NCBI RefSeq assembly: GCF_014174215.1
Contig: NZ_JABEQL010000001.1
Location: forward strand, 62,001-126,000
Source of the DNA: Gluconacetobacter tumulicola
GTDB lineage: Bacteria; Pseudomonadota; Alphaproteobacteria; Acetobacterales; Acetobacteraceae
Reading direction: 5' to 3'
Length of the DNA stretch: 64,000 nt
Under the pieces are notes generated by a model. It was not told the DNA's origin, made no database searches, and saw nothing but the letters and a program-made list of their open reading frames with translations. The translations under genes and the position numbers were made by a program. This document shows positions 25,922-34,178 of this stretch, in pieces. Position 1 is the first letter of the stretch, and each line of letters begins with the position of its first letter.

Positions 25922-25993
25922 TGGGTGCGACAGGGATTGAACCTGTGACCCCCGCCGTGTGAAGGCGATGCTCTACCGCTGAGCTACGCACCC
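25922..25993 (-). tRNA. tRNA-Val (anticodon CAC)
   Basis: The minus strand folds as a normal tRNA: acceptor GGGTGCG with CGCACCC, D arm AGCTCAGCGGTAGAGC, anticodon loop CTTCACACG, and T arm CAGGTTCAATCCCTG. The CAC anticodon reads GUG. CCA is encoded at 25919-25921. Apart from the stems and the anticodon it is nearly identical to the tRNA-Val(GAC) about 1.8 kb away. Confidence 0.97.
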
Positions 25994-26061
25994 ATCCGTG
26001 CCCGGTGGGGACCTCTTAATCGATCTCCCTCCGGGCTGCAAGATACCCCGTCACACATTCT

Positions 26062-27984
26062 TCAAAAGCCGAACATATGGTCCAGCGAGAAGGCGCCATC
26101 GGCCCGCATGACACCGTGATAGCCGAACAGCCGGCACGTGACGTCGCGGATCATGACATATCCGCCCATGCCGGCGCGCTCGATGGCCGCCGCGCCGAAC
26201 AGCCGATGCGGCCAGACCATCGTCGATCCCGAACAGGCGATTTCCAGGTCCACCTTCGCCACCATCCGCCCCTGCCCGTCATGCAGGCTGAGCATGGTCT
26301 GCGACCACGGGCGCCAGGCGGCCGACGCCGGATAGATCAGGCAGCAGAACGCCTCGCCCAGCCCGTTCCCGCCCTTCAGGAACAGCCGCGTGGTCAGCCC
26401 CGGCGGCGGTCCGGAATAGGATTGCGGCTCGCCCCGATAGGTCATCACGGTATTGAAGATATGGGCCCCGAAACTGGTCTCGGCCGCATGCCCGCCCTGC
26501 CGCGCCGTAAATCGGATCAGCGCATGCAGCCAGCCATCGGCCTCCCCCCCATCGCGGAAATCATAGACCAGTTCGCCATGCCCCTCGGACACGCCCAGTT
26601 CCGCCACATCCTGCGCCAGATCATGGTCGCGCGGCAGGCAGCCCAGGAATTTCCGACCGGTCAGCCGTCCTTGGGCGTCGAAACAATCCAGACGCAGCGG
26701 TAATGTCACCTGCGATTCGGCCATCGGCGACGGCTGGACGACGGTACGAAAGCGCTCGGGGTCCAGAATCGGGAACGGCAGCAGATAGCCCCGCCCCAGG
26801 CTGGCCGGCAGGTCCGCGATTCCCGGATCGGGGCGCAGGTCCGCACGCTCCACGTTCAGATGGGCAATGCGCGTCCGCGCGGCATGCGTCACCTCATAGC
26901 GCGGACGCACCAGATACCGCCCCGACCGCAACTCGATCTGCGCCGGCCAGCGCAACTCGGGCAGGCAGCCGGCAACAGGGATCGCCACGGTCTCATAGGG
27001 GCCAATCCCACGCGGAATCGGCACCTGCCGCTCATCCCCCATGCGATTGAGCGACATCGCACCGGGCGGGATCGGCACGGCGTGACTGTTCTGTACCCAC
27101 AGCACGACCTCCTCGCCCTCATCCGGCGCCGGCAGGTTGGCATACCGGTCCGACGGCCAGGCATTGGCATCATGCGTGACCGACAGGCTCCGATTATCGC
27201 CAGTGCCATAGGTATCCAGCGCATATTTCACCACATCATGCCCGGCCACGCCGATCGCATGCACAAACAGCTGCCCGACAAAGGGCGGCAGGCCAAAACG
27301 CTCACGCACCTCGCGGCTGTCGATCACGATGGCACTCTCGCCGTCGGGCACACGCTCTTCCCAACTGGCCAGCACCTCACCCCCGGCGCCGAACAGCCGC
27401 AGCCACAGCCACACCGCCGACGCGCCATAGCGCGCCCAGTAATTCGCCGTGACCAGACGGGTCGACAATCCTTCCGCGTCGCGGAAGAAGGCATGGTTGG
27501 TCGCGAAATTCAGCCGGTCGAGATACCGCCCCGGCACGGTCAGCAGCGTATCGGGCAACCGCACGCCATCCAGCACGAAGACCCGCGCGCCGTCAGGCAG
27601 CAGATGCGCGATCCGGTCGCGCACGCGCGCACCGTCGAAACTCACGGCCAGCACCGCCCCCACCGATGCACGCGGCAGATCCACCAGCGCCCGCGCCGGA
27701 CCGGCCGCCGTGGGCTGGCCGACATGCTGCGTATCATGGACATACACACCTTCGATCGCACCCAGTCCGGATACGCCGCCCGCACCGCCGGGGCACAGCG
27801 CCAACACCATGGCGAACATGCCCTCGGGGTCATAGACCGCCACCGGCCCGGCGGCACGGACCGAAGCCGCCAGCCCCGCCAGCGCCTCAGCCGCCAGCGG
27901 ATGGGCCAGCGCCTTGTAGAGAACATTGCCGCCCGCCTGGGCGTCATAGGTATGGATGTCCAGCATAGGGATTCCATACCGCAT
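26062..27984 (-). CDS. Large conserved-looking protein of unknown function
   Basis: I do not recognise this protein of about 640 residues. It is soluble and rich in Gly, Ala, Arg and Pro, with no signal peptide, membrane segment or known catalytic motif. The pattern of alternating strands (for example SAVWLWLRLFGAGGEVLASWE and EVVLWVQNSHAVPIPPGAMS) suggests several beta-sandwich-like modules. The start is uncertain: ATG codons at 28005, 27984 and 27966 are in frame, and none has a strong ribosome-binding site. It lies just downstream of the ELM1-family gene on the same strand, and the two are likely co-transcribed. Composition and codon use match the core genome. Confidence 0.75.
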   Translation of the reverse strand: MRYGIPMLDIHTYDAQAGGNVLYKALAHPLAAEALAGLAASVRAAGPVAVYDPEGMFAMVLALCPGGAGGVSGLGAIEGVYVHDTQHVGQPTAAGPARALVDLPRASVGAVLAVSFDGARVRDRIAHLLPDGARVFVLDGVRLPDTLLTVPGRYLDRLNFATNHAFFRDAEGLSTRLVTANYWARYGASAVWLWLRLFGAGGEVLASWEERVPDGESAIVIDSREVRERFGLPPFVGQLFVHAIGVAGHDVVKYALDTYGTGDNRSLSVTHDANAWPSDRYANLPAPDEGEEVVLWVQNSHAVPIPPGAMSLNRMGDERQVPIPRGIGPYETVAIPVAGCLPELRWPAQIELRSGRYLVRPRYEVTHAARTRIAHLNVERADLRPDPGIADLPASLGRGYLLPFPILDPERFRTVVQPSPMAESQVTLPLRLDCFDAQGRLTGRKFLGCLPRDHDLAQDVAELGVSEGHGELVYDFRDGGEADGWLHALIRFTARQGGHAAETSFGAHIFNTVMTYRGEPQSYSGPPPGLTTRLFLKGGNGLGEAFCCLIYPASAAWRPWSQTMLSLHDGQGRMVAKVDLEIACSGSTMVWPHRLFGAAAIERAGMGGYVMIRDVTCRLFGYHGVMRADGAFSLDHMFGF

Positions 27985-28023
27985 AATCCCGCGCCCAGAA
28001 ATCATGCCGTTTGGCAGAAAGTG

Positions 28024-28998
28024 TCAGTGCAGCCCCAGCCGGCGACACATGCTCTCCGCCACCTCGATCGTGTCGTCCAGCGGCGTCACCGGCCAGTCCT
28101 CCATCCGCCCCGCGAAGCGGCGAATGCGCCCGGCAGCAGCCAGTTCGCGCAGGAATAGCCCGATCCGCCGCGAACGTCCCGGCAGATCAACAACCATCAC
28201 CGGCGCCGTGCCTGCCACGGCCTCGGACACCATCGAGACACTGTCCTGCGTCACCACCACGGCATCGGCACAGGCCAGCAACCCCAGATAGGGATTGTCA
28301 CCCTGCATGTCCCACACCCACCCGCCCAGAGGCGACAGCGCCTCACGGACAATCCGGCACACACCGTCACCCGTCCGCCGAGACGGCGTCACCGCCACCC
28401 CGACCCCATCCGTGCGCATCATCTCCGCCAGTTGCCCGGCCAGACGCGCCGCCACCGCTTCGTCCAGCCGGAACCGCCCGTTCGATCCCCCCAACAGCAC
28501 GGCCACCAGCGGGCGCGGCAGATGCGCCAGACGCGGCTGCCATTCCGCCCGCGCCGCCGCCAGCCGCTCGGGCGAGACGCCATGCAGCGCGGTACGCGAC
28601 AGCAACACATTGGGGCCGCTGATTTCATCATGCCGATTGGCAACCACCAGATCGAAGCGATCCAGCCGCATGCGCGGATTCTGGATCTGCACCACCCGCC
28701 GCGCACTGTCCCGCAACGCAGCGCCCACCGCCCCTCCGGTTCCGCCGACGCTGAAGACCAGCCCCGCCGCCCCGGCATCGAGCGGAAGCGGATCGATGGC
28801 ACGCAACGGCGCCGGCCACCAGGCGGCGGGCACCTGGCCCCACAGCCCCCGTGCCCGCACCGGGCAGAAGAACGGGTCCATCCCCGCACGCGCCGCCAGC
28901 CCGAAAGCCTGCGACCGCATCCCAGCCAGATCTTCCGCCACGACCGCCACCGCGCGATCTCCATGAGGCAGAACAGATGGGGTATCGCGCATGCTCAT
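28024..28998 (-). CDS. Mitochondrial fission ELM1-family (DUF1022) protein
   Basis: From ATG 28998 the protein has 324 residues. The open frame continues far upstream, but that part is Arg/Gly-rich antisense translation. Typical blocks are RVVQIQNPRMRLDRFDLVV, VAVLLGGSNGRFRLD, VTPSRRTGDG and VVTQDSVSMVSEAV, a GT-B-like glycosyltransferase fold. Bacterial members are of uncertain function; plant ELM1 works in mitochondrial fission. Some bacterial homologues are annotated as sugar-nucleotide epimerases without proof. It is divergent from the DEAD-box helicase gene, and an ATG at 28992 is an alternative start. Confidence 0.85.
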   Translation of the reverse strand: MSMRDTPSVLPHGDRAVAVVAEDLAGMRSQAFGLAARAGMDPFFCPVRARGLWGQVPAAWWPAPLRAIDPLPLDAGAAGLVFSVGGTGGAVGAALRDSARRVVQIQNPRMRLDRFDLVVANRHDEISGPNVLLSRTALHGVSPERLAAARAEWQPRLAHLPRPLVAVLLGGSNGRFRLDEAVAARLAGQLAEMMRTDGVGVAVTPSRRTGDGVCRIVREALSPLGGWVWDMQGDNPYLGLLACADAVVVTQDSVSMVSEAVAGTAPVMVVDLPGRSRRIGLFLRELAAAGRIRRFAGRMEDWPVTPLDDTIEVAESMCRRLGLH

Positions 28999-29102
28999 CG
29001 CGCCATCTGCCGTCCATCCCCGCCGACCGTCAATGCCACCGCCCGGCTGCCGGAAATTCGCTTTCTTCCCCCGGGCCGCCACACACGGTATCCCCTCATA
29101 CG

Positions 29103-30299
29103 ATGACCAACGTTCCACCCCCTGCCGACACGCCCAGCCCTGACGCCCCCTCTTTCGCGCAGCTGGGCCTGCAGCCGCGTATCCTGGCCAATGTCGCCCG
29201 CGCCGGCTACGCCACCCCCTCGCCGATCCAGGCCCTGGCGATCCCGCCGATCCTGGCCGGAAAGGACGTAGAGGCCCTGTCCCGCACCGGCAGCGGCAAG
29301 ACCGCCGCATTCGCCCTGCCGCTGGTCCAGAGGCTGCTCGCTGCCCCCCGCCCCGCGACGGCCGACCAAAAGGCACCGCAGGAAGGGGTACCGGGCGCGG
29401 TACGAACGCTGATCCTCTCGCCCACCCGCGAACTGGCCAGCCAGACCGCGAATGCCATCCGCACCTGCGCCCATGGCTGCCAGCTGATGATCGGGCTGGC
29501 GATCGGCGGCGTGCCCAAGGACCGCCAGACCCGCGCCCTGCGCGGAGGCGCCGACATCCTGGTCGCCACCCCAGGCCGCCTGCTGGATCACCTGGCCGAC
29601 GGCACGATCGCCCTGGACGAAACCACGTGCCTGGTCCTGGACGAAGCGGACAGAATGCTGGAACTGGGCTTCGTCGAGGATATCCAGACCATCGCCGAAC
29701 GCCTGCCGACCCGGCACCAGACCCTGCTGTTTTCCGCAACCATGCCGCCCGCCGTCGCCACCCTGGCCCGCCGACTGCTGCACCGGCCGCTGCACGTCGC
29801 CCCGCCGGAGGCCACATCCCCCCCGCCCCGCATCCGGCAGCAGGTCGCCTTCGTCGCGGCCGCACGCAAGAATGCCACGCTGATCGCGCTGCTGAAGCGC
29901 GACACGCCGGACAGGGTCATGGTGTTCACCCGCACCAAACAGGCCAGCGACAGCGTGGCCCGCGCGCTGGAATCCGCCGGCCTGTCGGCGGCCGCCCTGC
30001 ATGGCGACCATAGCCAGGCCCGGCGCGACCGCACGCTCGCCACCTTCCGGCGCGGCACGCTGCAGGTGCTGGTCGCGACCGACGTGATGGCACGCGGCAT
30101 CGATATCGAAGATGTGACGCTGGTGGTGAATTTCGATATTCCCGAGCAGCCCGAGACCTATATCCACCGGATCGGCCGCACGGCCCGCGCCGGGCGGCGC
30201 GGCACCGCCCTGTCGCTGTGCGCGCCGGAGGAACGGCAGTTGCTGCGCGAAATTGAACGGCAGACCAGCGCCAGGATCACGGCTATCGACCCCTCCTGA
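29103..30299 (+). CDS. DEAD-box ATP-dependent RNA helicase (RhlE-like)
   Basis: The 398-residue protein has all DEAD-box motifs in order: the Q motif region FAQLGLQPRILANV with PSPIQ, Walker A SRTGSGKT, PTRELA, the DEAD box LVLDEADRML, SAT, and the C-terminal motifs ATDVMARGIDI and YIHRIGRTARAGR. It unwinds short RNA duplexes in ribosome assembly or mRNA turnover. The tail after the core is short, so this is a minimal helicase most like RhlE. The start ATG 29103 gives an N-terminus of about 20 Pro-rich residues before the Q motif. Confidence 0.94.
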   Translation: MTNVPPPADTPSPDAPSFAQLGLQPRILANVARAGYATPSPIQALAIPPILAGKDVEALSRTGSGKTAAFALPLVQRLLAAPRPATADQKAPQEGVPGAVRTLILSPTRELASQTANAIRTCAHGCQLMIGLAIGGVPKDRQTRALRGGADILVATPGRLLDHLADGTIALDETTCLVLDEADRMLELGFVEDIQTIAERLPTRHQTLLFSATMPPAVATLARRLLHRPLHVAPPEATSPPPRIRQQVAFVAAARKNATLIALLKRDTPDRVMVFTRTKQASDSVARALESAGLSAAALHGDHSQARRDRTLATFRRGTLQVLVATDVMARGIDIEDVTLVVNFDIPEQPETYIHRIGRTARAGRRGTALSLCAPEERQLLREIERQTSARITAIDPS

Positions 30300-30447
30300 G
30301 CGCCCCACGGCATTGCAGGTCCGGCGCGACGCTATAAAATCGTGTCCATGACCTGTCCGACCGCTCCCATGGTGCATGACGATGGCCTGTCCGGCACCCT
30401 CCCCCCGGACGCGCGATGCGGGTCGGCGCCGCGCGGAGGCTGATGCG

Positions 30448-31512
30448 ATGAGCTGCGGCACAGGCTCCCGCCCGGGCTCTTCGCCACGTGTGCGTGCGCG
30501 CCCGAAATTTCTCGAGACCCTGCCGCCGCCACCCCAGGCCCTGCCCACTTTCGCGCAGGAAATCGCTCCACCCGACCTGTCGCCATGGCTGACCGATCAT
30601 TGCGGCATTCCCGGCGTGGTGCATCACGAGGCCACCCGCCCCGGCCCCCATGTCGTGCTGACGGCGCTGGTCCACGGCAACGAGTTCGCGGGCGCCATCG
30701 TGCTGGACCGGTTGCTACGCGAGCAGGTCCGGCCGGCATGCGGCCGCCTGTCCCTGGTCTTCGCGAACCTGGAAGCCTTCGCCCGCTTCACGCCCGACAA
30801 CCCGGTCGCCTCGCGCTTCGTCGAGGAGGACATGAACCGGGTCTGGAACCGGCAGATCCTCTCCAGCCCGCGCCATTCGGTGGAACTGGACCGCGCGCGC
30901 GCGATCCAGCCGGTGATCGAAACCGCCGATATCCTGATGGACCTGCATTCGATGCTCTGGCCCGGCGCACCACTGATCCTGGCCGGCGCAACCGAAAGCG
31001 GCCGCCGCCTGTCGACAATGATCGGCGACCCGTCCCTGGTGGTCTCGGACCATGGCCACCAGGCCGGCCCGCGCCTGATCGACTATGAACGTTTTTCCGA
31101 CCCCGCCAGCCCGTACGCCGCCTGCCTGCTGGAAGCCGGCGCCCACTGGGCGGCCCACACGGTCGAGACGACGGACAGCGCGGTGCGCGCGCTGCTGCGG
31201 CATTGCGGATTGCTGACCGCCGAGGCCGAACCGCCGGCCACCCCCTGCCACCAACTCGTCGTGACCGACATCGTGACGGCCCAGACACCTTGCTTCCGCT
31301 TCGTCAGGCCCTTCCAGGGGGGCGAGGTGATCCGCCGCCGGGGCACCCTTCTGGCCCAGGACGGCCCGGACGAGATCCGTACTCCCTACCCCGACTGCAT
31401 GCTGGTCATGCCCAACCTGCGCCCCGGCCGCGGCCAAACCGCCGTCCGGTTGGCCCGAACATTGTCCGAACGGCCGCAGGCCACCGAAAGAATCGGCCGG
31501 CAACCCGTGTGA
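30448..31512 (+). CDS. Succinylglutamate desuccinylase / aspartoacylase family protein
   Basis: From ATG 30448, which has a GGAGG ribosome-binding site eight bases upstream, the protein has 354 residues. It belongs to the zinc carboxypeptidase-like AstE/ASPA superfamily: the H-x-x-E metal motif is in ALVHGNEFAG, the substrate Arg region in EDMNRVW, and the second metal histidine in LMDLHSMLWP. Members deacylate N-acyl amino acids or related metabolites. No arginine succinyltransferase pathway genes are nearby, so the substrate is unknown. An upstream ATG (30376) in the same frame lacks a ribosome-binding site. Confidence 0.85.
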   Translation: MSCGTGSRPGSSPRVRARPKFLETLPPPPQALPTFAQEIAPPDLSPWLTDHCGIPGVVHHEATRPGPHVVLTALVHGNEFAGAIVLDRLLREQVRPACGRLSLVFANLEAFARFTPDNPVASRFVEEDMNRVWNRQILSSPRHSVELDRARAIQPVIETADILMDLHSMLWPGAPLILAGATESGRRLSTMIGDPSLVVSDHGHQAGPRLIDYERFSDPASPYAACLLEAGAHWAAHTVETTDSAVRALLRHCGLLTAEAEPPATPCHQLVVTDIVTAQTPCFRFVRPFQGGEVIRRRGTLLAQDGPDEIRTPYPDCMLVMPNLRPGRGQTAVRLARTLSERPQATERIGRQPV

Positions 31513-31557
31513 TCGTTCAGCTTGCGACCCATCTGACGGCCAGAAACAGCCCAATCG

Positions 31558-32709
31558 TCACTCTGCCGCCGGGGATCTTTCCAGATCCGCACCACCACCC
31601 GGCAGGGGGGCTTCGCCAATCCGTTCCAGCGTCTCGCCATTCCAGCCCAGAGTCAGCAGGCTGCGATCCATGACACCCTGAACGAGAATCTCCTTCCCAT
31701 CGGGCGCAAAGACCAGTCCCTGCGGCCACAATGTTCCCGGCGCCTGGGCGAGCGTATGCAACTCCCCATTCTTCAGCGAAAGGACCGTCACCACACCACG
31801 GGGATTATAGCACGGCGAGGTCGGCGGCACCGCCGATCCATTCTGCGACACCACGGCGACATACTGACCGTCAGGAGAGATATCGAGCCCCTCGGGCGCA
31901 TTGGGCACCGTAACGCGCTGAATCTCCTTGATCGGCGATGCCGCAAGGTCCAGCACCGCGAGGGCGCCCGGCAGACCTTCACCATGCCCGAGCATGCCCA
32001 TCACTGCATAATGCCCGTCCTTCGTCATCCGGATGTTCCATGGGCCGGGTGCGATGTTCAGTGGCGCCGGATCGACGGACACATCGTCGCCCTCGATATG
32101 CAGCACATACACACGGTCCGCCTGCCACAGGCTTACAAGCGCCCGCTTTCCATCCGGCAGAATCGCAACGCCGGCAGGAAAGCCTGCAACCGGCAGCGTG
32201 ATGATCTTGCGCTCGCCGAGCTTGTGGCCGTCGAAGCGAAACCATGTCAGCACGCCCGACTTGCCATTGGCGACCAGCAGATGCTGGCCATCCGGGGTAA
32301 ACCGCATCGTGGTCGCCCCGGCGGCGGAGGCCACCTGCTGGACCAGCCGGGGCTTCGCTCCGGACAGGTCCACGACACTGATGCGATCATCGGGGACGAT
32401 CTTGTTCGTCTTCACGCCCGGCTTCGACGCCGAGGACACCAGAACGGTCTTGCCGTCATGCGTGAATTCAAGGGCCGTGGGCGGCCCGATCACGCTGACC
32501 GGAACAGTGAGGCTCGTCCGCACACCCCACACGCCGTTTGCGGCCCTTGCCAGAACGGATACCGTGTCCGGAACCAGCGGCGTCGGCAGAACCTGCACCC
32601 CATTCCGAAGAATGGAGTGCCCGTCATTGGCCGAAACGACAGTCTGCGCGCAGACCGGCGAGGACATGGCCAGCAATGCCGCAAAGGCAACCGTCAGTTT
32701 GTTGCGCAT
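31558..32709 (-). CDS. Periplasmic beta-propeller (YncE/lactonase-like) protein
   Basis: From ATG 32709 the 383-residue protein starts with a typical signal peptide ending SSPVCAQ. The mature part has repeats of about 45 residues with motifs such as FTHDGKTVLVSS, FTPDGQHLLVANG, ILPDGKRALVSL, MTKDGHYAVMGM and ISPDGQYVAVVS. That is a seven-bladed beta-propeller of the YncE or lactonase-like type. It is the last gene of the dehydrogenase operon, 41 bases after the cytochrome gene. A role in handling lactone products or in assembling the complex is possible, but no catalytic residues are certain. Confidence 0.82.
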   Translation of the reverse strand: MRNKLTVAFAALLAMSSPVCAQTVVSANDGHSILRNGVQVLPTPLVPDTVSVLARAANGVWGVRTSLTVPVSVIGPPTALEFTHDGKTVLVSSASKPGVKTNKIVPDDRISVVDLSGAKPRLVQQVASAAGATTMRFTPDGQHLLVANGKSGVLTWFRFDGHKLGERKIITLPVAGFPAGVAILPDGKRALVSLWQADRVYVLHIEGDDVSVDPAPLNIAPGPWNIRMTKDGHYAVMGMLGHGEGLPGALAVLDLAASPIKEIQRVTVPNAPEGLDISPDGQYVAVVSQNGSAVPPTSPCYNPRGVVTVLSLKNGELHTLAQAPGTLWPQGLVFAPDGKEILVQGVMDRSLLTLGWNGETLERIGEAPLPGGGADLERSPAAE

Positions 32710-32750
32710 CTTCGATATCACCCCATCCGCCCCTGAAACCGGGCCACGCT

Positions 32751-34178
32751 TCAATGTTTCTTCCGGCCCCGCCGCATCACCAGCACGACAGCACCGGCCA
32801 GAACCAGCACCCCGACGATCATGCCCGGCACGGCAAATGCCCCGAGCTTCGCAATCAGCGGCTTGGGACCACCCGAGCGGGTCAGCTTCACCTCATCCGC
32901 CGTGACCTTCACAGCCGGATTGCCGAACGTCTGCTCCACATAGTTGCTGATATCCGCAATATCCTGATCGGACAGCGCGTCGACGTACGATCCCTCGCCA
33001 AATCCCGGCATGTACACCGTATGGCCACCCACTTCACGCCTGACGCCCATCAGGATCGTCGAAATCAGGTTATCGGCGATCGGTGCGCCGACGGCCGTAT
33101 TGTGGAAGAGCTGCGGATAATACCCGTCCGGGCTCCCCTTGCCCGTCGGGCGATGGCAGGCCGCGCATTCGCCGCTAAACAGGCGCTCCCCACGGCTCAT
33201 CCCGCTTTCCGCAACACCGCGATAGGCGTCCTCGCGGTCGGATGCCTTGCCGTACGCATCGCGCGGCGCAGTGTCCCTGCTGTCCGAAATGGCAGGAACC
33301 TGCCTGATATAGGCGACGATCGCCCGAATATCGCCATCGCTCAGATATTGGAAACTATGCTCCACCGCTTCCGCCATCGGGCCGCCGGCCTGGGCCTTGC
33401 CAGGAACGTCTCCGGTCTTCAGATAGCGGGCAAGATCGTCATCGCTCCAGGAACCGACACCGCTTTTCGGGTCCGACGTGATATTGGGCGCATCCCACGA
33501 TGCCAGCGATGCACCGCCCAGCGCCTTGCTGCCGATCTCCGCCATCATCGCATTACGTGGCGTGTGGCAGGTATCGCAATGCGCCAGCGCGTAAGACAGA
33601 TAATGTCCGCGATTGACTTCGGCCGATTTGCCCGGCTCCGGCTTGAAGCGCGTATCGTCCAGGAAAAGCAGGTTCCAGAACGCCATGCTGGCGCGGATGT
33701 TGTACGGGAACGGCAGCGCCGTCTCCGGCCCCTTCGCCTCGACCGGCTTCACGTCATGCATGAAATAGACGTAGAGTGCGTGAATATCGTCGTCGGTCAG
33801 CTTCGTGTACGACGTATAAGGCATCGCGGGATAAAGATGCGCGCCGTCTCCACGAATGCCTTCACGCAACGCACGGGCAAACTGCGCCTCGGTATAGGTA
33901 CCGATGCCATATGTCTTCGAAGGCGTGATGTTGGTGGAATAGATCGAGCCCAGTGGAGAGGCGATTCCATACCCACCGGCAAACGGCTTTCCGCCACCGG
34001 GCGCCGTGTGACAGGCGGCGCAATCCGCCGCTACGGCAAGATAATGCCCGCGCTGGGCAACAGCCTCATTCGCTTCCGGCGCCTGCGCACGAACGACGGT
34101 GCAGGACAATACCAGCGCTGCGGCGGCCAGCCCAACATGACCGGCCAGTTCCAGCACCTTTCTGGAACTCTTTCTCAT
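32751..34178 (-). CDS. Triple-haem cytochrome c subunit of a membrane-bound FAD dehydrogenase
   Basis: The 475-residue protein has a signal peptide (cleavage near RAQA, residue 32), three c-type haem sites (CAACH at 53-57, then CDTCHTPRN and CAACHRPTGKG), and a C-terminal membrane anchor (GMIVGVLVLAGAVVLVM) with a basic end. Subunits of this kind in acetic acid bacteria take electrons from the FAD subunit and pass them to ubiquinone in the membrane. The ATG overlaps the flavoprotein stop (ATGA). Order and type match sorbitol, fructose and 2-ketogluconate dehydrogenase complexes. Confidence 0.94.
   Translation of the reverse strand: MRKSSRKVLELAGHVGLAAAALVLSCTVVRAQAPEANEAVAQRGHYLAVAADCAACHTAPGGGKPFAGGYGIASPLGSIYSTNITPSKTYGIGTYTEAQFARALREGIRGDGAHLYPAMPYTSYTKLTDDDIHALYVYFMHDVKPVEAKGPETALPFPYNIRASMAFWNLLFLDDTRFKPEPGKSAEVNRGHYLSYALAHCDTCHTPRNAMMAEIGSKALGGASLASWDAPNITSDPKSGVGSWSDDDLARYLKTGDVPGKAQAGGPMAEAVEHSFQYLSDGDIRAIVAYIRQVPAISDSRDTAPRDAYGKASDREDAYRGVAESGMSRGERLFSGECAACHRPTGKGSPDGYYPQLFHNTAVGAPIADNLISTILMGVRREVGGHTVYMPGFGEGSYVDALSDQDIADISNYVEQTFGNPAVKVTADEVKLTRSGGPKPLIAKLGAFAVPGMIVGVLVLAGAVVLVMRRGRKKH

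Noticed and set aside
28999-29865. N-terminal extension of the ELM1-family frame on the minus strand
   Set aside because: The extra residues are Arg/Gly/Ala-rich and run antisense to the DEAD-box helicase gene; the family start is at 28998.
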